A DNA stretch of 34,944 bases from Deltaproteobacteria bacterium (GCA_016218815.1 JACRCX010000113.1:1-34944); one strand, 5' to 3'; positions 24,014 through 31,350 are shown, numbered from the stretch's first letter. Notes: generated by a model from the letters alone, not told the origin. Made by a program: numbers and translations.

Positions 24014-24089
24014 CGGGGAGGGCGCCGAGCGCGATGGAGGGCTTCGTCCGGGGGGTGAGGGGAGGGGGGGGAGGGAAGGAGGGCGGCGG

Positions 24090-24404
24090 ATGATCCCGGA
24101 TGTGGAGGGAACCTGTCACCGGGTGCGACCGATCGTCAGCGAGTCGATCCCGGCGCCGGACGGCCGCACCGAAGAGCACTCGTCCGGCGTCTCGTTCCGC
24201 TCGGTACTGATCGACCTTCGGGAGGCGGAGCGCGAGACGGACGCCTGGGTGGACAAGGCGCTCGGCGGGCGGGTCACCGACCCGCAGGAGATGCTGCGCC
24301 TCCAGGTGGTCGTGAGCCGCTTCCAGGTGCAGGTCGAGCTGGCGGCGAAGGTCGTCGACCAGATCTCGCAGGCGGTGCGCACGCTCACGCGGGGAGGGAG
24401 CTGA
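24090..24404 (+). CDS. Type III secretion inner-rod-like (SctI) or FliE-like protein
   Basis: A 104-residue product starting at ATG behind AAGGAGGG. The C-terminal ~70 residues, SFRSVLIDLREAERETDAWV, then DPQEMLRLQVVVSRFQVQVE and LAAKVVDQISQAVRTLTRG, match the layout of EscI/YscI/HrpB inner-rod proteins and of FliE: a variable N-terminus, a D-P-x-x-M/L-x-x-Q motif and a C-terminal amphipathic helix for rod assembly. Length fits both families. The call rests on motif resemblance by eye. It gains weight from the SctN/FliI ATPase 7 kb away, but no basal-body, export-gate or needle gene is nearby. Its last codons lie in a purine-rich tract continuing into the inverted repeat at 24421. Confidence 0.5.
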   Translation: MIPDVEGTCHRVRPIVSESIPAPDGRTEEHSSGVSFRSVLIDLREAERETDAWVDKALGGRVTDPQEMLRLQVVVSRFQVQVELAAKVVDQISQAVRTLTRGGS

Positions 24405-24420
24405 GGGGGGAGGAGGCCGC

Positions 24421-24500
24421 GGAGGGGAGGGAGGGCGCGGAGATCCGACCCGACTTACCGCTGAGACGCTGAGGGCGCTGAGACAAACGCTGAGAAGACA
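24421..24500 (+). repeat. Left copy of a ~75-80-bp inverted repeat
   Basis: Matches the reverse complement of 28677-28751. The inner 48 bases (CGACTTACCGCTGAG onward to GAGAAGACA) differ at only three positions. The outer part has a 6-base and a 1-base indel. Both copies continue outward (here back to about 24391) in a GGGAGGGAG-type purine tract. It lies 47 bases upstream of the GxxExxY gene. Confidence 0.85.
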
Positions 24501-24546
24501 GCAAGAAGGGTGGGGAAGGACCGACAGAAAGGACGGCGAGGTCACG

Positions 24547-24993
24547 ATGAGGGGCGAGTGGGGACGGCAGACGGTGGGGCGGCGGGGAATGGCGGATCCG
24601 GCGTTCGCGGACGTCAACGGACTGACGGAACGCGTCATCGGGGCGGCGATCGACGTGCACCGGGCGCTGGGACCGGGGCTGTTGGAGTCCTCCTACGAGG
24701 AGTGCCTGGCGGCCGAGCTGGGGGACAGAGGTGTTCGACTGGCGCGCCAGGTCCCGATTCCGCTCCTGTACAAGGGGCGGCGGCTCGACTGCGTCTATCG
24801 CGCCGACCTGCTCGTGGACTTCCGCGTGGTGGTCGAGGTCAAGTGCGTGGAGCGGCTGTCGCCGTTGCACGAGGCGCAGCTGCTCACGTACTTGCGGCTG
24901 GGCGGCTGGAGAATCGGGCTGCTCTTCAACTTCAACGTGCTGGTGCTCCGCGACGGGATCCGGCGGCTGGTGGCGGCCGAAGGCTCGGCGTAG
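24547..24993 (+). CDS. GxxExxY family protein
   Basis: A 148-residue product. The family motif is GPGLLESSYEECLAAEL near residue 40, followed by VRLARQVPIPLLYKG, the acidic-strand pair YRADLLVDFRVVVEVKCVE with a D...E-x-K arrangement like PD-(D/E)XK nucleases, and HEAQLLTYLRLGGWRIGLLFNFN. Nuclease-fold membership is generally proposed for the family; activity is not established. ATG 24547 follows GAGGT; ATG 24589 is the alternative and closer to the usual family start. It sits immediately inside the left copy of the inverted repeat, which fits the idea that genes of this family travel with small repeat elements. Confidence 0.85.
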   Translation: MRGEWGRQTVGRRGMADPAFADVNGLTERVIGAAIDVHRALGPGLLESSYEECLAAELGDRGVRLARQVPIPLLYKGRRLDCVYRADLLVDFRVVVEVKCVERLSPLHEAQLLTYLRLGGWRIGLLFNFNVLVLRDGIRRLVAAEGSA

Positions 24994-25013
24994 CCGCCCC
25001 GGCGGACCCGACG

Positions 25014-25730
25014 CTACCGTTGCGTGAATCGCACCCAGCCGGTCTCCAGCTTGCCGACCCAGGTTCCGCCGGAGTCGTCGCCGTTCTCGTAGGTGAAGCG
25101 GAGCTCGTAGTCGCCGGGCTCCAGGTCCACGGCCATCACGGAGCCGACCGATGCGTCGAAGAGGTAGTCGTGGTCGGGGGCAAGTTCCAGCCACCAGCCG
25201 TCCGAGGGTTCCGGCGGCACCGGCGGCGGCCCGTTGGGGATCGCCTCGCCCGCGGCGCGGCGCACCTCGAAGACGAGCATCGGGTACCAGGTCGGCATGC
25301 GGAAGAAGCGGATGGGATGGTCCGAGACGTTCCACACCCGCGCGTTGAGCAACAACTCGCGCGCGTCCTGGCCGCCGCAGTCGAACAAGCCGACGGTGGC
25401 CTGGAGGCCGTCGACGGAAGCCGGCGGCGATTCTCCCAGCTTGCGGCAGTCCGGCGGGTGGGATTCGTCTGGAGCGTCGACGACGATCGCCGGCCCGCTC
25501 GGGTCCGTTCCGACGTCCGTGGACCCCGTCGCGGTCGTGGCCGGGGTCTCGCCGCGGTCCGGTGCCGGGGCCCTCGCGCAGGCCGCCAGCACCGCGACAG
25601 CTCCGGCCACGACCCACGCAGTCCGGAGGGGGTAGATGGTCCAAGCGCGTCGTCCCGTGGCTCCGGCGCCGCCGGGGCGAAGCCGGCGCGGGCCCGGACG
25701 GTCGCTCGGGGAGCCGTGCGAAGGAGACAT
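25014..25730 (-). CDS. Lipoprotein with beta-sandwich-like domain
   Basis: A 238-residue product. The start at ATG 25730 is supported by a promoter whose -10 ends 7 bases upstream. A long basic n-region precedes a lipoprotein signal ending in AVAVLAACARA (Cys51). The mature domain (LLLNARVWNVSDHPIRFFRM, then VMAVDLEPGDYELRFTYENG) resembles secreted immunoglobulin-like or BsuPI-like folds, but no family is certain. The long n-region is atypical and a shorter start cannot be excluded. The gene converges on the GxxExxY gene with 20 bases between stops. Confidence 0.7.
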   Translation of the reverse strand: MSPSHGSPSDRPGPRRLRPGGAGATGRRAWTIYPLRTAWVVAGAVAVLAACARAPAPDRGETPATTATGSTDVGTDPSGPAIVVDAPDESHPPDCRKLGESPPASVDGLQATVGLFDCGGQDARELLLNARVWNVSDHPIRFFRMPTWYPMLVFEVRRAAGEAIPNGPPPVPPEPSDGWWLELAPDHDYLFDASVGSVMAVDLEPGDYELRFTYENGDDSGGTWVGKLETGWVRFTQR

Positions 25731-25737
25731 GAGCTGG

Positions 25738-25766
25738 GATCTACGACACGGAGCAGACCGGCGCAA
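25738..25766 (-). promoter_or_regulatory. Leaderless promoter of the 25014-25730 lipoprotein
   Basis: On the minus strand, TTGCGC (25766-25761), 17 bases, TAGATC (25743-25738), then 7 bases to ATG 25730. The -35 hexamer is identical to those at 9314 and 18206. Confidence 0.6.
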
Positions 25767-25899
25767 GGCCGACTCGATCATGACGAGCGGTGTCCAGGGC
25801 TTGACGGACGGGCCGTTCGGGGTCCACCCTGGCGGCGTGGGGTATTACGATGGTCGCGATCCGCGCCGTCTTCCAGCCTCGTCACGCAAAGCGCACGAT

Positions 25900-26754
25900 C
25901 TAGTCGTCGCAGACGATGACGCCCATCCCCTCGATGATCTCGCAGGCGCATCCGATCCGATAGGGGTCAACCTCCAGACAGGTGCCGACGGTGAGGGCAT
26001 TGCACTCCGCCTGCGATGACGCGTGCGCCATGCACCACGAAAGGCAGTCCCGAGAGGCCGTGCAATGGCAGCCTCCCTGGCCCGTGGGGCACTCGCAGAA
26101 GGAGAAGACCCACGATCCGCCGAGGGCTGCGCACTCATCCTCCGTGCTGCTGGCCCGACAGGAAGGGAACGCACCCATCAGAGCCGGATCCCCGCAGGAC
26201 GCGTCGACGACCGACTCGACGCCGGTGTCGGCGGCGGTGTCGGCGGCTTCCGGCTCTACGTCGCCCTCGTCGGCGGCGACGTCCGGTGAGACCCCGACGT
26301 CGTCGACGGCGTCCTCGGCGTCGGAGTCGGCATCCCTGCGGGGCGGATCGCAGACCGTGTGGTACAGGACCCACCCCCCGCGCTCGCAGGAGGCGGATTC
26401 CCACTCGCAGCAGCCGAACGCGCCTCCCAGGCAGTAGTCGCATCTCATGAACTCGGAGCATGCGCCGAACGCCTCGGGGCACGGAGGGCATCCCGGCTCG
26501 TAGTCCGCACGACAGACGGTCCCCGGGAGGGATCCTCGACAGAGTCGGAGGCCGGAGGCTCCGCAAACGTCGTCGGTCTCCTCGGAAATGTCGGACCGGG
26601 TGCCTGTACCATCGTCGCGCGGACAGGCGACCGCAGCCACCCCCACCGCACACGCGCAGAACCAACCGGCGACGGCGCGTCGGCCGCAACCGGGTCCCGG
26701 CGAAGACGCCCGTCTCCCTCCGCTCGCATCCCCGCTTGTCGCCAACCCTTCCAC
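25900..26754 (-). CDS. Cys-rich lipoprotein, paralogue of the 26962 gene
   Basis: A ~284-residue product. A lipoprotein-type signal (AVAGWFCACAVGVAAVAC) is followed by a Cys-rich domain (LCRGSLPGTVC, CPPCPEAFGACSEFMRCDYC, GGAFGCCEWESASCERGGW, VCDPP), an acidic Asp/Ala/Val linker (DSDAEDAVDDVGVSPDVAAD), and a second Cys-rich region ending CACEIIEGMGVIVCDD. The first domain matches that of the 26962 gene in Cys spacing and in the E-x-MRC-x-Y and W-x-SASC-x-x-G motifs. The start is uncertain: GTG 26754 has TACGAT (26776-26771) upstream, while ATG 26844, behind GGGAG, would give an unlikely ~70-residue n-region. Function unknown; probably exposed outside the inner membrane. Confidence 0.6.
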   Translation of the reverse strand: MEGLATSGDASGGRRASSPGPGCGRRAVAGWFCACAVGVAAVACPRDDGTGTRSDISEETDDVCGASGLRLCRGSLPGTVCRADYEPGCPPCPEAFGACSEFMRCDYCLGGAFGCCEWESASCERGGWVLYHTVCDPPRRDADSDAEDAVDDVGVSPDVAADEGDVEPEAADTAADTGVESVVDASCGDPALMGAFPSCRASSTEDECAALGGSWVFSFCECPTGQGGCHCTASRDCLSWCMAHASSQAECNALTVGTCLEVDPYRIGCACEIIEGMGVIVCDD

Positions 26755-26961
26755 GGCTCCACCGGAACAGATCGTAGCACGTCCTGAGCGATCCGGTAGG
26801 TGGTGGATGCCCTCGGGCGCTGGCGGCGGCCTCGCGGCGGACATGTCGGTCTCCCGGCCTCGCACAAGAACGGCGGCGACAGCCTCGAACTCCTGCGCCT
26901 CGACATGTCGGAGGATGACGCGTGGGCGTCGGTTGCGGCGCGGGTGCCGCCGACCTCCGGC

Positions 26962-27504
26962 TCACGGCATCGGGGGATCGCAGTGCATGCTCGCGGTACT
27001 CCAGTGGCCGCCGCCGCAAGACGCGCTGGTCCAGCCTCCCGGGTCGCAGTGCCCGCCCCAGCCGTAGTTGCATCGCATGACCTCCGTGCAGGATTCCCCG
27101 ACATCCGGCATGGTCACCGGGCAACCCGCGCCGCTGTGGATCGTGCACGATCCCTCCCGGAAGTCGCTGCACAGGGTCTGCCGGATTCGTCCGTCGGTTG
27201 ACGCATCCGGCGTCTCGCCGTCGACCTCGCCGTCGGCGGCTCCCAAGTCGGCGTCACCCTCGGGGCGCGTCGAGCCGCCCTCGTCGTCGTCCGGCACTTC
27301 TCCCGTGGCCGCCTCCATCCCCGCGTCCTCGCTGGGGCCGGGGTCGGCGCGACCGTCCGACTCTGCGTCGGCGCGGGCGTCGGATCCCGCGTCCGACTCC
27401 TCGACGCGGGTCGCGTAGCATCCTGGCAGCAGCACGGCGGCCAGCACGGCGGCCAGCACGACCCACGCCGCCTCCGACCTTGATCGCACGGCATCGTCCG
27501 GCAT
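26962..27504 (-). CDS. Cys-rich lipoprotein with acidic linker
   Basis: A 180-residue product starting at ATG behind GGAGGGG. The lipoprotein signal reads AAWVVLAAVLAAVLLPGC (Cys29). An ~85-residue Asp/Glu/Gly-rich low-complexity linker follows, then a C-terminal Cys-rich domain (LCSDFREGSCTIHSGAGCPV, GESCTEVMRCNYGWGGHC, GWTSASCGGGHWSTASMHC, DPPMP). The domain repeats the Cys pattern of the neighbouring 25900 protein, so the two are paralogues with linker and domain in different order. A promoter-like TTGACG/GACGAT pair with an overlapping dyad lies just upstream. It diverges from the M41-like protease gene across a 306-base gap. Confidence 0.8.
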   Translation of the reverse strand: MPDDAVRSRSEAAWVVLAAVLAAVLLPGCYATRVEESDAGSDARADAESDGRADPGPSEDAGMEAATGEVPDDDEGGSTRPEGDADLGAADGEVDGETPDASTDGRIRQTLCSDFREGSCTIHSGAGCPVTMPDVGESCTEVMRCNYGWGGHCDPGGWTSASCGGGHWSTASMHCDPPMP

Positions 27505-27512
27505 GATCGCCC

Positions 27513-27551
27513 CTCCGCATGGATCGTCCCGTGCGGAGCACCGGACGTCAA
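27513..27551 (-). promoter_or_regulatory. Promoter and overlapping dyad upstream of the 26962-27504 lipoprotein
   Basis: On the minus strand, TTGACG (27551-27546), 17 bases, GACGAT (27528-27523). A perfect dyad, CTCCGCA (27538-27532) and TGCGGAG (27519-27513), spans the -10, and its downstream arm contains the ribosome-binding GGAG. It could be an operator. The rest of the 306-base gap (27552-27810) shows no gene or clear signal. Confidence 0.4.
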
Positions 27552-27810
27552 GGGCGACGAGCCCGCCAGCGGTCCGCGACGTCAGCCGCCGGGCTGGCGT
27601 CGGGCCAGCGGCCACCTCCCCGGAGCCCGGCACCCGAGAGGCGCCGACCCACGCCGACCGCGTCGTAGTCCGCCGCCCGGAGACCACCACCCAGAACGCA
27701 CCCGACCGCGCCGGTGCTCACCGCGTCGACCGTGCCCCTCTTCCCCTGGACTCCCCCGCCCGCGCATGGCTTCGTCGGGGTGGGAGGGGGCGTCCACGGT
27801 CGAGGTCGAC

Positions 27811-28392
27811 ATGAGCGGGAGCACGCAGCGGAAGCCCGTCCACCGCGTCCCCCGCCTCGAACGCACCGCCTACCACGAGGCCGGTCACGCCGTGATGGCC
27901 GTCCTCCAGGGACGCACCTTCGGCGACATCTCCATCATCCCGTCCGAGGGCACCTCCGGCCGTGTCGACGGCTTCGCCCTGACCCAGGACCAGCAGATCG
28001 AGATCGCCGCCGGACCTCGCCGCCGCCTTGAGCGCCACGTCCGCTCGGAGATCATGATCTACTACGCCGGGCACGTGGCCGAGAGCATGCGGACCGGCAA
28101 GCTGACCCTACTCGGCGCCGAGAACGACCTCGCCCAGGCCGCCGAGATGGCCACCAAGCTCTACGCCGACGAGGCCACCCGCGGCGCGTTCGTGCTGTGG
28201 CTCTGGCACCTCACCCGGGAGGCACTGCAGGAGAGGGTCAACTGGGCGGCCGTGGGGACGTTGGCGCTGGCGTTGCTGGTGGAGGAGGTCGTGCCGGGGA
28301 GGAGGGCGAGGATGATCGTCGGGATGGTGCAGAGGGTGGCGGGGGAGGAGATCGTCGATCAGACGTTGGCGGCGGCTTCCTGCACTACCTGA
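27811..28392 (+). CDS. Stand-alone M41 (FtsH-type) protease-domain protein
   Basis: A 193-residue product. RTAYHEAGHAVMAVLQG carries the HEAGH zinc-protease motif of peptidase family M41 near residue 24. It is followed by ISIIPSEGTSGRV, a central IMIYYAGHVAES helix and GAENDLAQAAEMATKLYAD, whose Asp matches the third zinc ligand of FtsH (GAxxDL...A). The AAA+ ATPase module and membrane helices of FtsH are absent, so it cannot unfold substrates by itself. Small M41-like proteins of this kind are known but uncharacterised. ATG 27811 follows GAGGTCGAC; an in-frame ATG at 27766 is the alternative. Target unknown. Confidence 0.75.
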   Translation: MSGSTQRKPVHRVPRLERTAYHEAGHAVMAVLQGRTFGDISIIPSEGTSGRVDGFALTQDQQIEIAAGPRRRLERHVRSEIMIYYAGHVAESMRTGKLTLLGAENDLAQAAEMATKLYADEATRGAFVLWLWHLTREALQERVNWAAVGTLALALLVEEVVPGRRARMIVGMVQRVAGEEIVDQTLAAASCTT

Positions 28393-28597
28393 TCCGCACG
28401 ATGACTCCCGGGCACAGTTCGATCTCGCGCGGGATCTCCCGCCACTCCGCATCGTCGCCGAAGTTGCCCACGAGCCATCGTCGGATGTCGGTGAGTCCTC
28501 GCAGGGTCCGGTTGCCATGAGCCCGCGCGCCCGAGACTTCGCGCGTGAGGTACGTGGCGGCGCCGACCCGCAGCACGGAAACCCCGCTAGCGTGCAC
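28385..28597 (-). CDS. Small hypothetical protein
   Basis: A possible 70-residue protein starting at GTG behind GCGGAG. The C-terminal half (GLTDIRRWLVGNFGDDAEW, REIPREIELCPGVIVRIR) has ordinary protein composition, and its end overlaps the M41-like gene by 8 bases. No homology recognised. The other frames here are low-complexity. It could be spurious. Confidence 0.35.
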   Translation of the reverse strand: MHASGVSVLRVGAATYLTREVSGARAHGNRTLRGLTDIRRWLVGNFGDDAEWREIPREIELCPGVIVRIR

Positions 28598-28624
28598 CGA
28601 CAGGCTCCGCCACGCTTGGCCCCC

Positions 28625-28666
28625 ATCCCTATCCCTATCCCTATCCCCATCCCCATCCCCATCCCT
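28625..28666. repeat. Hexanucleotide tract, ATCCCT/ATCCCC x7
   Basis: Three ATCCCT, three ATCCCC and one ATCCCT in exact tandem. It lies between the small ORF and the right inverted-repeat copy, in sequence without convincing coding capacity. Such tracts usually vary in copy number. Confidence 0.9.
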
Positions 28667-28676
28667 TCCACCGAGG

Positions 28677-28751
28677 TGTCTTCTCAGCGTCTGTCTCCGC
28701 GCCCTCAGCGCCTCAGCGGTAAGTCGGTCTCCGCGCCCTCCTCTCCCCTCC
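28677..28751 (-). repeat. Right copy of the ~75-80-bp inverted repeat
   Basis: Reverse-complement partner of 24421-24500 (see there). Similarity continues outward as a pyrimidine-rich tract (purine-rich on the minus strand) to about 28785, ending just before the helicase -10 box. The gap 28393-28806 therefore holds the small ORF, the hexamer tract and this repeat. Confidence 0.85.
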
Positions 28752-28769
28752 GTGTCCTCCCTCCCCCTG

Positions 28770-28798
28770 TTCCCTCCCTCCCTGCCCTCTGCTAGCTT
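28770..28798 (+). promoter_or_regulatory. Likely leaderless promoter of the helicase gene
   Basis: TTCCCT (28770-28775, weak), 17 bases, TAGCTT (28793-28798), then 8 bases to ATG 28807. The region before the ATG is pyrimidine-rich and has no Shine-Dalgarno. The -10 equals that of trxA. Confidence 0.45.
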
Positions 28799-28806
28799 CT
28801 CTCCCG

Positions 28807-31164
28807 ATGCGGGTCCTGCCGGGACGATGGCCGGAGGGGGTCGAGTCGGCGCTGAACGCGTGGGAGCGGCCGCCGGTCGGGCCGTGCATTGCCGGACGGG
28901 TCGAGCTGCCGGCGGAGGAGGCGCGCACGGCGCCGATGCCGGCGGGCCTGGACGCGCGGATCGTGGCCGCCTTGCGCCGGCGGGGCGTCGAGGAGTTGTA
29001 CATCCACCAGGCGGAGGCGTTCGAGCACGCGCGGGCGGGCCGGAACGTCGTCGTCTCCACGCCGACCGCGTCGGGCAAGACCCTCTGCTACAACCTGCCG
29101 GTCGCCCAACGGCTGCTGGAGGAGCCGGCCGCGCGGGCGATCTACCTGTTCCCGACCAAGGCCCTCTCGCGCGACCAGGAACTGGCGCTGCGCGGGCTGC
29201 TGGGGGAGGCCGAGGTCCCGGCGGGGGTGGTGACGTTCGACGGCGACACGCCCGGCGACGTGCGGCGCGTCGCGCGCGAGCAGGGCGGCGTGATCGTCAC
29301 CAACCCGGACATGCTGCACACGGGCATCCTGCCGCACCACCCGCGATGGGCGAAGCTGTTCCAGAACCTGCGCTACGTGGTGATCGACGAGTTGCACCAG
29401 TACCGCGGCGTGTTCGGCTCGCACGTCGCCAACGTGCTGCGCCGCCTGCAGCGCGTCGCGGCCTTCCACGGGGCGAAGCCAGTCTTCGTCTGCTCCTCGG
29501 CGACGATCGGCAATCCGCGCGAGCTGGCCGAGCGCCTCGTCGAGGGCTCGTTCGCGTGGGTCTCGGAGTCCGGAGCGCCGCGGGGCGCCCGCCACCTGCT
29601 GATCTACAACCCACCGGTCGTCGACGCGGCGCTCGGCATCCGCGCCTCGTACCTGAAGAGCGCCTGCCGGCTGGCCGGGGACCTCATCGACCGCAAGGTG
29701 CAGACGCTGGTCTTCGCCCAGTCGCGCAACGCGGTCGAGCTGCTGGTGCGGTACCTGCGGGATCACGAGCACAAGCAGGGGCGGGATCCGGAGCGGATTT
29801 CCGGCTACCGCGGCGGCTACCTCCCGAACCTGCGGCGCGAGATCGAGCACGGGCTGCGCGACGGCGACCTGCGCTGCGTCGTCGCCACCAACGCGCTCGA
29901 GCTGGGCATCGACATCGGCGCGCTCGACGCCGTCATCCTGGCCGGCTACCCCGGCTCCGTGGCGGCACTCTGGCAGCGCGCCGGCCGCGCGGGTCGCAGG
30001 CTCGCCCCCAGCGTCGCCGTCCTGGTCACCAGCTCCAGCCCGCTCGACCAGTTCGTCGCGACGCAGCCGGACTACCTCCGCCACGCGGGCGTCGAGCACG
30101 GCCGCGTCAACCCGGACAACCTGGAAATACTCCTGTCCCATGTGAAGTGCGCCGCGTTCGAGCTGCCGTTCGAGCGCAACGAGTCCCTCGGCAGTCTCGG
30201 GGGCGACGGCACGGGCGAGGTGCTCCACTTCCTCGCCGAGAAGAAGGTGCTGCTCGACGGCGGCGAGCGCTACCACTGGATCGCCGACGCCTACCCGGCG
30301 CAGCAGGTCGGCCTGCGCACCGTGGGCGCCGAGAACTTCGTCGTCGTCGATCGCTCCCGCGACGTCGTCCTGGGCGAGATCGATTTCCGCGGCGCGCACA
30401 CCATGGTGCACGAGCAGGCCGTCTACCAGCACGCCGGCGAGACGTACCAGGTCGAGCAGCTCGACTACGAGAACCGCAAGGCCTACGTCACGCCGGTCGA
30501 CTGCGACTACTACACCGACGCCCAGACCTACTCCCGCGTCACCGTGCTGGAACGCGAGGCGGAGGCCAAGGCGGCGGGGGGCCGCGTGGACGTCGGCTGG
30601 GGCGAGGTGCGCGTCGTCGAGCGCGTCGTCGGGTACAAGAAGATCAAGTTCCACACGCACGAGAACGTCGGCTGGGGCGACGTCCACCTGCCGGAGCTCG
30701 AGATGCACACCAACGGCACGTGGTGGACCGTACCGGCGGCGCTGGCCGAGTCTTTCGAGCTCAGTCGCCCCGCGCTCGTGGACGCGCTCCACGGACTGGG
30801 TTACGCGCTCCGCCACGTCGGGGCCATGAAATTGTTGTGCGATCCGCGCGACATCGTGGCCAATCTGTCGGAAACGGTAGAGGGAGAGATCGAGGCGGCG
30901 ACGCTGACCTTGTACGAAGCGTACCCCGGCGGTGTAGGGCTCGCCGAGGAGCTGTTCTACGTGCGCGAGTCGCTGCTGGAGAACGTCGCGGACCTGGTCG
31001 GCGGGTGCGGCTGCCGCGGCGGCTGCCCCTCGTGCACCGGACCGGCGGAGGAATCGTCGAGCGACCGCCGCGCGGGCGTCCGCAAGCTCGTCCGCGCCCT
31101 CCGCGAGACCGGCGCACCGGATGCCCCGGCGACACCCGCGGCCGGGGAGGACCCGCCGTTTTGA
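28807..31164 (+). CDS. MrfA/YprA-type DEAD/DEAH-box helicase with DUF1998-like zinc domain
   Basis: A 785-residue superfamily 2 helicase. In order: Q-like YIHQAEAFEHA, Walker A STPTASGKTLCYN, motif Ia FPTKALSRDQ, motif II VIDELHQYRG, motif III SSATIGNP, then domain 2 with LVFAQSRNAVELL, VVATNALELGIDIG and motif VI QRAGRAGR. The C-terminal domain ends in a Cys cluster (CGCRGGCPSC) typical of the DUF1998 zinc site. This matches Bacillus MrfA (YprA) and the Hrq1 family, which unwind DNA in mitomycin-type and crosslink repair. The MrfB exonuclease partner of Bacillus is not next to it. A 59-aa gene overlaps its stop. The start ATG lacks a ribosome-binding site and is probably leaderless. Confidence 0.9.
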   Translation: MRVLPGRWPEGVESALNAWERPPVGPCIAGRVELPAEEARTAPMPAGLDARIVAALRRRGVEELYIHQAEAFEHARAGRNVVVSTPTASGKTLCYNLPVAQRLLEEPAARAIYLFPTKALSRDQELALRGLLGEAEVPAGVVTFDGDTPGDVRRVAREQGGVIVTNPDMLHTGILPHHPRWAKLFQNLRYVVIDELHQYRGVFGSHVANVLRRLQRVAAFHGAKPVFVCSSATIGNPRELAERLVEGSFAWVSESGAPRGARHLLIYNPPVVDAALGIRASYLKSACRLAGDLIDRKVQTLVFAQSRNAVELLVRYLRDHEHKQGRDPERISGYRGGYLPNLRREIEHGLRDGDLRCVVATNALELGIDIGALDAVILAGYPGSVAALWQRAGRAGRRLAPSVAVLVTSSSPLDQFVATQPDYLRHAGVEHGRVNPDNLEILLSHVKCAAFELPFERNESLGSLGGDGTGEVLHFLAEKKVLLDGGERYHWIADAYPAQQVGLRTVGAENFVVVDRSRDVVLGEIDFRGAHTMVHEQAVYQHAGETYQVEQLDYENRKAYVTPVDCDYYTDAQTYSRVTVLEREAEAKAAGGRVDVGWGEVRVVERVVGYKKIKFHTHENVGWGDVHLPELEMHTNGTWWTVPAALAESFELSRPALVDALHGLGYALRHVGAMKLLCDPRDIVANLSETVEGEIEAATLTLYEAYPGGVGLAEELFYVRESLLENVADLVGGCGCRGGCPSCTGPAEESSSDRRAGVRKLVRALRETGAPDAPATPAAGEDPPF

Positions 31165-31340
31165 CCTACAACTTCGATCCGGAGAAGTGGTACGAGAACC
31201 ACCGCGCGGTTCTGGAGGAGCGGCGCCGCCGCGGCGAGATCGACGACGCGCAGCTCGCCCGCGAGCTGGCGGAACTCGACCGCCGGCTCGAGGAGATGGT
31301 CCAGCGCCTCGACGGCACCTACCAGCTTCCCCGATCCTGA
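31161..31340 (+). CDS. Small helical protein coupled to the MrfA-like helicase
   Basis: A 59-residue product starting at TTG, which overlaps the helicase stop as TTGA, so translation is coupled. It begins TYNFDPEKWYENHRAVLEER, continues as a charged helix (ARELAELDRRLEEMVQRLDG) and ends in TYQLP. The well-formed N-terminal aromatic motif and helical register suggest a real gene, although no family is certain. Context suggests an accessory to the helicase. Confidence 0.75.
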   Translation: MTYNFDPEKWYENHRAVLEERRRRGEIDDAQLARELAELDRRLEEMVQRLDGTYQLPRS

Positions 31341-31350
31341 CCTCGCACCC

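Noticed and set aside
24391..24420. Extending the left inverted repeat into the SctI-like gene
   Set aside because: The purine tract resembles the right flank but aligns loosely and is low-complexity, so only 24421-24500 is claimed.
28108..28671. 187-codon minus-strand frame ending in a Gly-Met/Ile repeat
   Set aside because: It overlaps the M41-like gene antisense, and its repeat is just the hexamer tract.
28545..31340. Long plus-strand frame overlapping the helicase
   Set aside because: It is the +1 frame of the helicase and small partner; Arg/Gly/Ala-rich, no motifs.
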